Source: Unio delphinus
Taxonomy: Eukaryota > Mollusca > Bivalvia > Unionida > Unionidae
Reading direction: 5' to 3'
NCBI GenBank assembly: GCA_029339505.1
Contig: JAQISU010000096.1
Location: forward strand, 3,891,501 to 3,955,500
DNA: 64,000 bases
Each line of letters opens with the position of its first letter. Within the stretch, counting starts at the first letter, position 1. This document shows, piece by piece, positions 56,201-61,900 of the stretch. The position numbers and the translations under genes were made by a program. The notes under the pieces are model-generated. The model searched no databases, had not been told where the DNA came from, and worked only from the letters and a program-made list of their open reading frames with translations.

Positions 56201-58931
56201 ATACTCTCTACTCAGCCATAGGATAATAAAAAGTGTACCACATACCTTCTTTTTCCAAGTACCAAGATTTCAGTCTGACAATCAATTTTTCCACACTGTT
56301 GTCTTTTGCAACCTGTAACATAGTAAAACCTTTAACTACTCTGGCTGAATCGATTATCTATTCTTGCTTATAAGTAAAGTCCAACTGCAAAATGCACAGA
56401 CCTAGAGCAATGCATATGCATAATGAACTGTCAGATCTGGGTCAATTCAGTTTGGTAAGAGTAGTCTGTAGAACAAACAATACAGACCCTGATTTGCTGA
56501 CACATTATGTTACATTAGATACTGGTCTATGCTGTTTGCAGTTTGACTTGACTTAAAGAAAGTATAAAGAGTATCTGTTAAAGCAGTACATTTTTCTTTC
56601 TTCACAATCCAAAAGTAAACCATCACAGCTAATGATATTTTACATAATTTCTGGCTCAATTTATCAAATAACAATCATTATCAGCTAATAACAGTGCAAA
56701 TGGCTTGGCAGGATTTCAAATCTTTACATGCCATGTTCATCTGTCTTTTACCAAAAATGAGTTTGTATTACTAATAACAGCACCAACCCTTTATGATCAT
56801 AAAAAGTTAATAACAAAGAATAGACCAACTCACCATAAATTGTTCATGTCAAGGGAGGCAGCTCAAATATAGGTAAATGATTATATATGAATCTAAAGGC
56901 CGTCTGTTCAACATTTCAAATTCAATACTTGACATTGTGTTTAGCTTTCAGTTTTATAAAGATATTCAAACTTCAGCAAACGAGTTGACTATTTTATTAA
57001 AAAATTTCAGGTACCCATAATTGTTGGTTGGTCTTTTAGTGGTAAATTCAGCAATTGTTTGGACTATATCATGCTGAGAAAAGGGGAGCTAATTTTCTTA
57101 ATTCAAATGATAATTTGTGGGGTTTACAGACACTAGCTGAACTATTTGCTGAAATAATTTACCAAAACTTTCTGAATGTTTACATGCTATAAAATCACCA
57201 AACCATTTAATCAAACCAATTCAAAAATAATACTTCAATTAAATCTGCATACTGACAGCTTTTAATACACTTGTAATGGGCATGCTGTACCCTGCACAGT
57301 TTGTGACTGTTTCATTGGTTGTATGTATTTTACCTCTTATAATGGGGGAAGTTGTCACCATTACGGATCACTGCCCTCTTATCTTGGTCTGCATGGGTTC
57401 AAGTCTCGGGCTCGACCAATGTAGGTACATGAGAAAGCTTGCCAGAAACTACTCGTGGGTCAGAAATTCTTTCCGGAGTTTAAGCTGGCCGCCATGTATA
57501 GCCTATCTTGTGCTGAAAAATGGCACTAAACCCTACAACAACAACAACAAGAAGAAGCTCCTATTATGATGGTCTGTTTTGTCTTTTCTTTAATAGTTAT
57601 CTTTTACTATATTTGCATTAGAATTGTTAAATTATGTAATGAAATATTGATGATTCAAACAGACATACTGCCTGAATATGCCCACAGAATGATTTTGTTT
57701 GATTTGCAAAAACTAAGATGTGTAGTGGATTACAAAAATGAAATCGGGTTTAATTAAACAAAATGTTACTCAATAAAAGTTCTGTTAACAAGCATATTTT
57801 TCAAAGTAAATAATGTAGTAGTTAAAGGAAATGTTTATCATCTTTATATATCAAACAAATACATAATGATGTGTAATGTGTGATACAACCATTCTCATTA
57901 AACACAACATTTCTCCTAATTATGCCACATTTAATTGGAAAATGTAAGAAAATTATTAACAGAAATGTACTCTCAACAGTCCCCTTGAGTAGAGATGTGG
58001 AAATATATAATTTAACTGCATGCTATATTTACATGGCTACCAATTTTTCAAAACTTTTACAGGCAGGAAACTAAACTAAGCTATTTGGATGTGTAAATAT
58101 TCATTCCTCAACTGAAACTCACCTTAACTAGTTGGCCCAATGCTAGGGCATAGGACTTCCTTACTGACTGATTTCTGTCTGAAAGTCCATGTAAAAAGGC
58201 TCCCATTAACTTGCCTGTGGACAGAGAAACAGATACAAGTAAACTCTGAGGTAAACACAAGGACAGACAGAGGTAAATGTTTCAAACATGTTTTTTTAAT
58301 TTATTTATTACACTTCAATATAAACATCCTCAAAAGCAATTTTTAGTCTGCTGTGAATTATTTTTATTTCATTCAACAGTTGCTTATTCGCAATGTAAGA
58401 CTCAACTGTAAATATTTTTGTTGTTGCACTTTTTCAACTTGTACATATTTAAGACTGCACTGTAAACATAATTAGTAAACCGAGACCTGCCTAGACCCAT
58501 ATCTGCCCACACATTATATGATGGAAGATATCGAAATATGCAGATTATTTATAGTGATCAGTATAACAAATACATAGGCCCTGAACAGCTGGTGCATTAT
58601 GTAATGGAAGATCAGAGTTTATGCTGTTTGCAGTTCAACATGACTTATAAGCAAGTATACATAGCATTTTCTGGTCTCATGAAGGAAGATAAAGTCATAA
58701 AGTCATGAAGAGGATTATTATAATCACCATTTATGCTTACATATAAGTTAAATCCAACTGTAAAGTGCACAGACACAGATGTGCCAGTAGATCTGGGTCT
58801 ATGCAATTTGGAGTAATCATTTGAACAAACAGAGACACTGCCGGCATATAATGCAATGGAAAAACAGGGTCTTTGTTGTTTGACGCTGAAATAACCTTAT
58901 AAGCAAGTTTATACTGTAATATTATCCTTAC

Positions 58932-58980
<49 letters not shown>

Positions 58981-61900
58981 TGTGTGTGTGTGTGTCTGTG
59001 TGTGTGCGTGTGTGTGTCTGTGTGTGTGTGTGAGTGTGTGTGTTTGCATGTGTTTGTGATTTAAATTTTTAACATAGCTTTAAACAAAATGTCAATTATA
59101 TCACTATAATGTCTGCAGTGTGACAGTGATGTCTAGCACTGGGGCATAATGATGCAGCAGATATGTTGCATCATGTCGGACCCAAATTATTAACCTGAGA
59201 CCATTCCGACCAGTCCTAAAGCTAACCTCTTAATGATGAGTTCCAAGCAAGGCAGCTGCTGTACCATTTTTTCTAAGTGTTTGGTATGACTCAGCCAGTG
59301 TTTGAACCCGCGGCCTCCCAGAACCAAGATGGATGCTCTAACCATTAAGCCACTAGAGCAGTCAATTATGGAGGTTTCTATTACTGAATCTTTCATACTA
59401 AAAACCCTAAATTTGTTGTCATTATGAATATCTATTGCATAATTCACAAAGAATTATGTTTACATTTATTACTCTCACAATAGTTTGTGTAATTAAACTA
59501 CTCCCTTGATAACTTTCACCCTAATATCTTGCGAACCCACTTATAATGCAGGTCAGGCATGGATCCCATTTTTTTTACTAAAAATTCCCCCCCAAATTGA
59601 TTCCTATTTGCTTAATAAAGTCATGATCACAATTTGTAACTGAAACTTTGATATATCGCTCATTTTATTGTCAAAATGGTAAATATGACCTGCAAATTTG
59701 AACCAACATTATGAAATCATCATACTTTTTTTTACATTTTCTTTCCATAAGACATTCTTAGTATACCATAAGTAACATTATTCAATAAAATTTTTATCAA
59801 TGAAAATCTTACTTATACCTACTGAAGGCAGTACTTAATTAAAAATAAATTAAATACATTTTTTATCAAGTGAAATTTGCATTTTAGTTCTATCAGTTAA
59901 CTAAGTTTAAGTGTAATGATAAAAAATGCAATGTGTCCTCTTGTATTCAAACTTAAAATGTGTCAATATACCTGAACAGCTATGTTCGCAAACATTTTTG
60001 TAATATTTTTGTGCAGTAAGTAAAAAGCGAAATTTCTGAATTTTAAAATGAGACAGTGTTCAACCTAATATTTTCAGATCCATTGAATAAATTCATGGAG
60101 CTCTTAGCAAAATACACAAATTTTTCAATGCTTACAGTCTTTTCGTGGAGAAAACGAACTTTCTTAAAATTCAATGTCTTTTCAAAGCGATCCATCAAAT
60201 TCAATGATACGCAATCCTTAGCAATAGACCTAATCAATGATTGTCATAATTTTGACATGAAATGGGCTGGAATTTTAAACTTTTATTTATTACACAGCTT
60301 GAAGTACTTTGCATTACTCTATTACTGTAATGCATCTTTGCTTAAGTGTTATGCCAGAGAACAGTAAACTATTATTATCATGTCAGATATCACTTAAAAA
60401 GGTGAATGTTATCTGATGAATGACATATTATATGCACACCACATATAATAGTCCACTATGTAGATAACTGACATTTGTGTGCAGAAACTGTTTTTGTTCA
60501 TTCAGTCAGAGTGATCTCATGTTTGAACTTTAAATCCCCAAGGTAACCAATATGCAAGCCATCCATAAAGGTTATGCCTGGTCTGTGATGCAGAACTAAT
60601 AGTATTGTTCATAAATACATTTTCTTTTCATAGTCATGGATATTTGATTTCTAACATGAAATCAACAGCTTTCTTGCCAACCACAAGTGCAAACCATCCC
60701 CAAATCTGATAGATGTCTGTCATGTAGAACCAATATTATTGTGCCGAAATATTTTTATCATTGCATATGCAGTGACTTGGACTTTTGTTAATCCAATATT
60801 GACAGATTTCTTCCTTATGCTTAGTGCAAGTCATCCAAAATGAATGAGAACCAATTATAATGAAAAATTTAAACTATCATGGCGAAACAATTTGTATTCT
60901 TTTAATCAGAGTGAACTTGCATCTCAAACCAAATATTTACAATATTTCATCTTTACACAAAATGCAAGAAATCCACAACTTCTTGGAAATGTAGATAGTG
61001 ATCAATTTAAGTTATTTTGTGGAAATGTAAAGGTAAAAGATGGCTGGACAGAAAACATCCTAACAACATAATATGCTCTGTCTTAAGACAGGGATACAAA
61101 AATTCTAATTATCCTAATTAGCAAGACTGAACAAGTAGGAAAACAGAAAGCATCTACTGTTCCTTAAATGTGTTTAAACTGATTTTTTTAAAAAGACTTC
61201 TTTAAAAAAAAGGCATTAATATTATTATACAAGTGTCCCTACATTGCAGGTATCACTATTTGCATCATCCTTGCCAAGTCTTCTGGGACCAAATCAGGGA
61301 GACCAGTGTTCACAATCAAGAAGATTGTACCCAAATCTGGGAGATCAGCACATTTTTGTAATAAATTTAAGAGCTAAAGTGAACAATGAACTGAAACCAC
61401 GAAAATTAACCACAATGAATAATAGTTACCCATCTTTATTATGTTATTTTATCAATCTCACACTTGTTTGGGTATGAACCTTCAAAAGAATGAGCTTGTC
61501 TGTGTTTATTTCAACATGTGAAGTTATTTTTGCAGCAATACACAATTCATTTGATGATCCGAGTTGGTAACAGTCACACTTTGCATGTATCTTACATATC
61601 AAAGATGACACAGTTTTTCTAGATAAATTTCCATGGTGGACTCTCTCTGCATTTTCCTCACCATACTCAGGATCTACATTGCTGTGTAGCAAGCTGAACG
61701 TAAGATCATTCTTTTTCCCTACTAGAAATGTTCATATACATTTTGCAAGTTAAAAACAACTTTCTCCCTTTCAACATGCTTCATACATTTAAATTTATCG
61801 ATCCATGAAATGTTGAACTTGCAAACATAGTTCTCTTTCTTCCACTGCATAGTTACCTTTAAATCCAAAAATGCATGTTTTATTTCCAAATTGCTGACTG

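Noticed and set aside
59270..59362. Possible tRNA gene (A and B boxes)
   Set aside because: The boxes belong to the head of a SINE copy; a full cloverleaf and acceptor stem are not formed.
60056..60367. 103-codon plus-strand ORF
   Set aside because: Low-complexity Phe/Leu/Lys composition in AT-rich intron near the fading end of a transposon; no motif or splice context.
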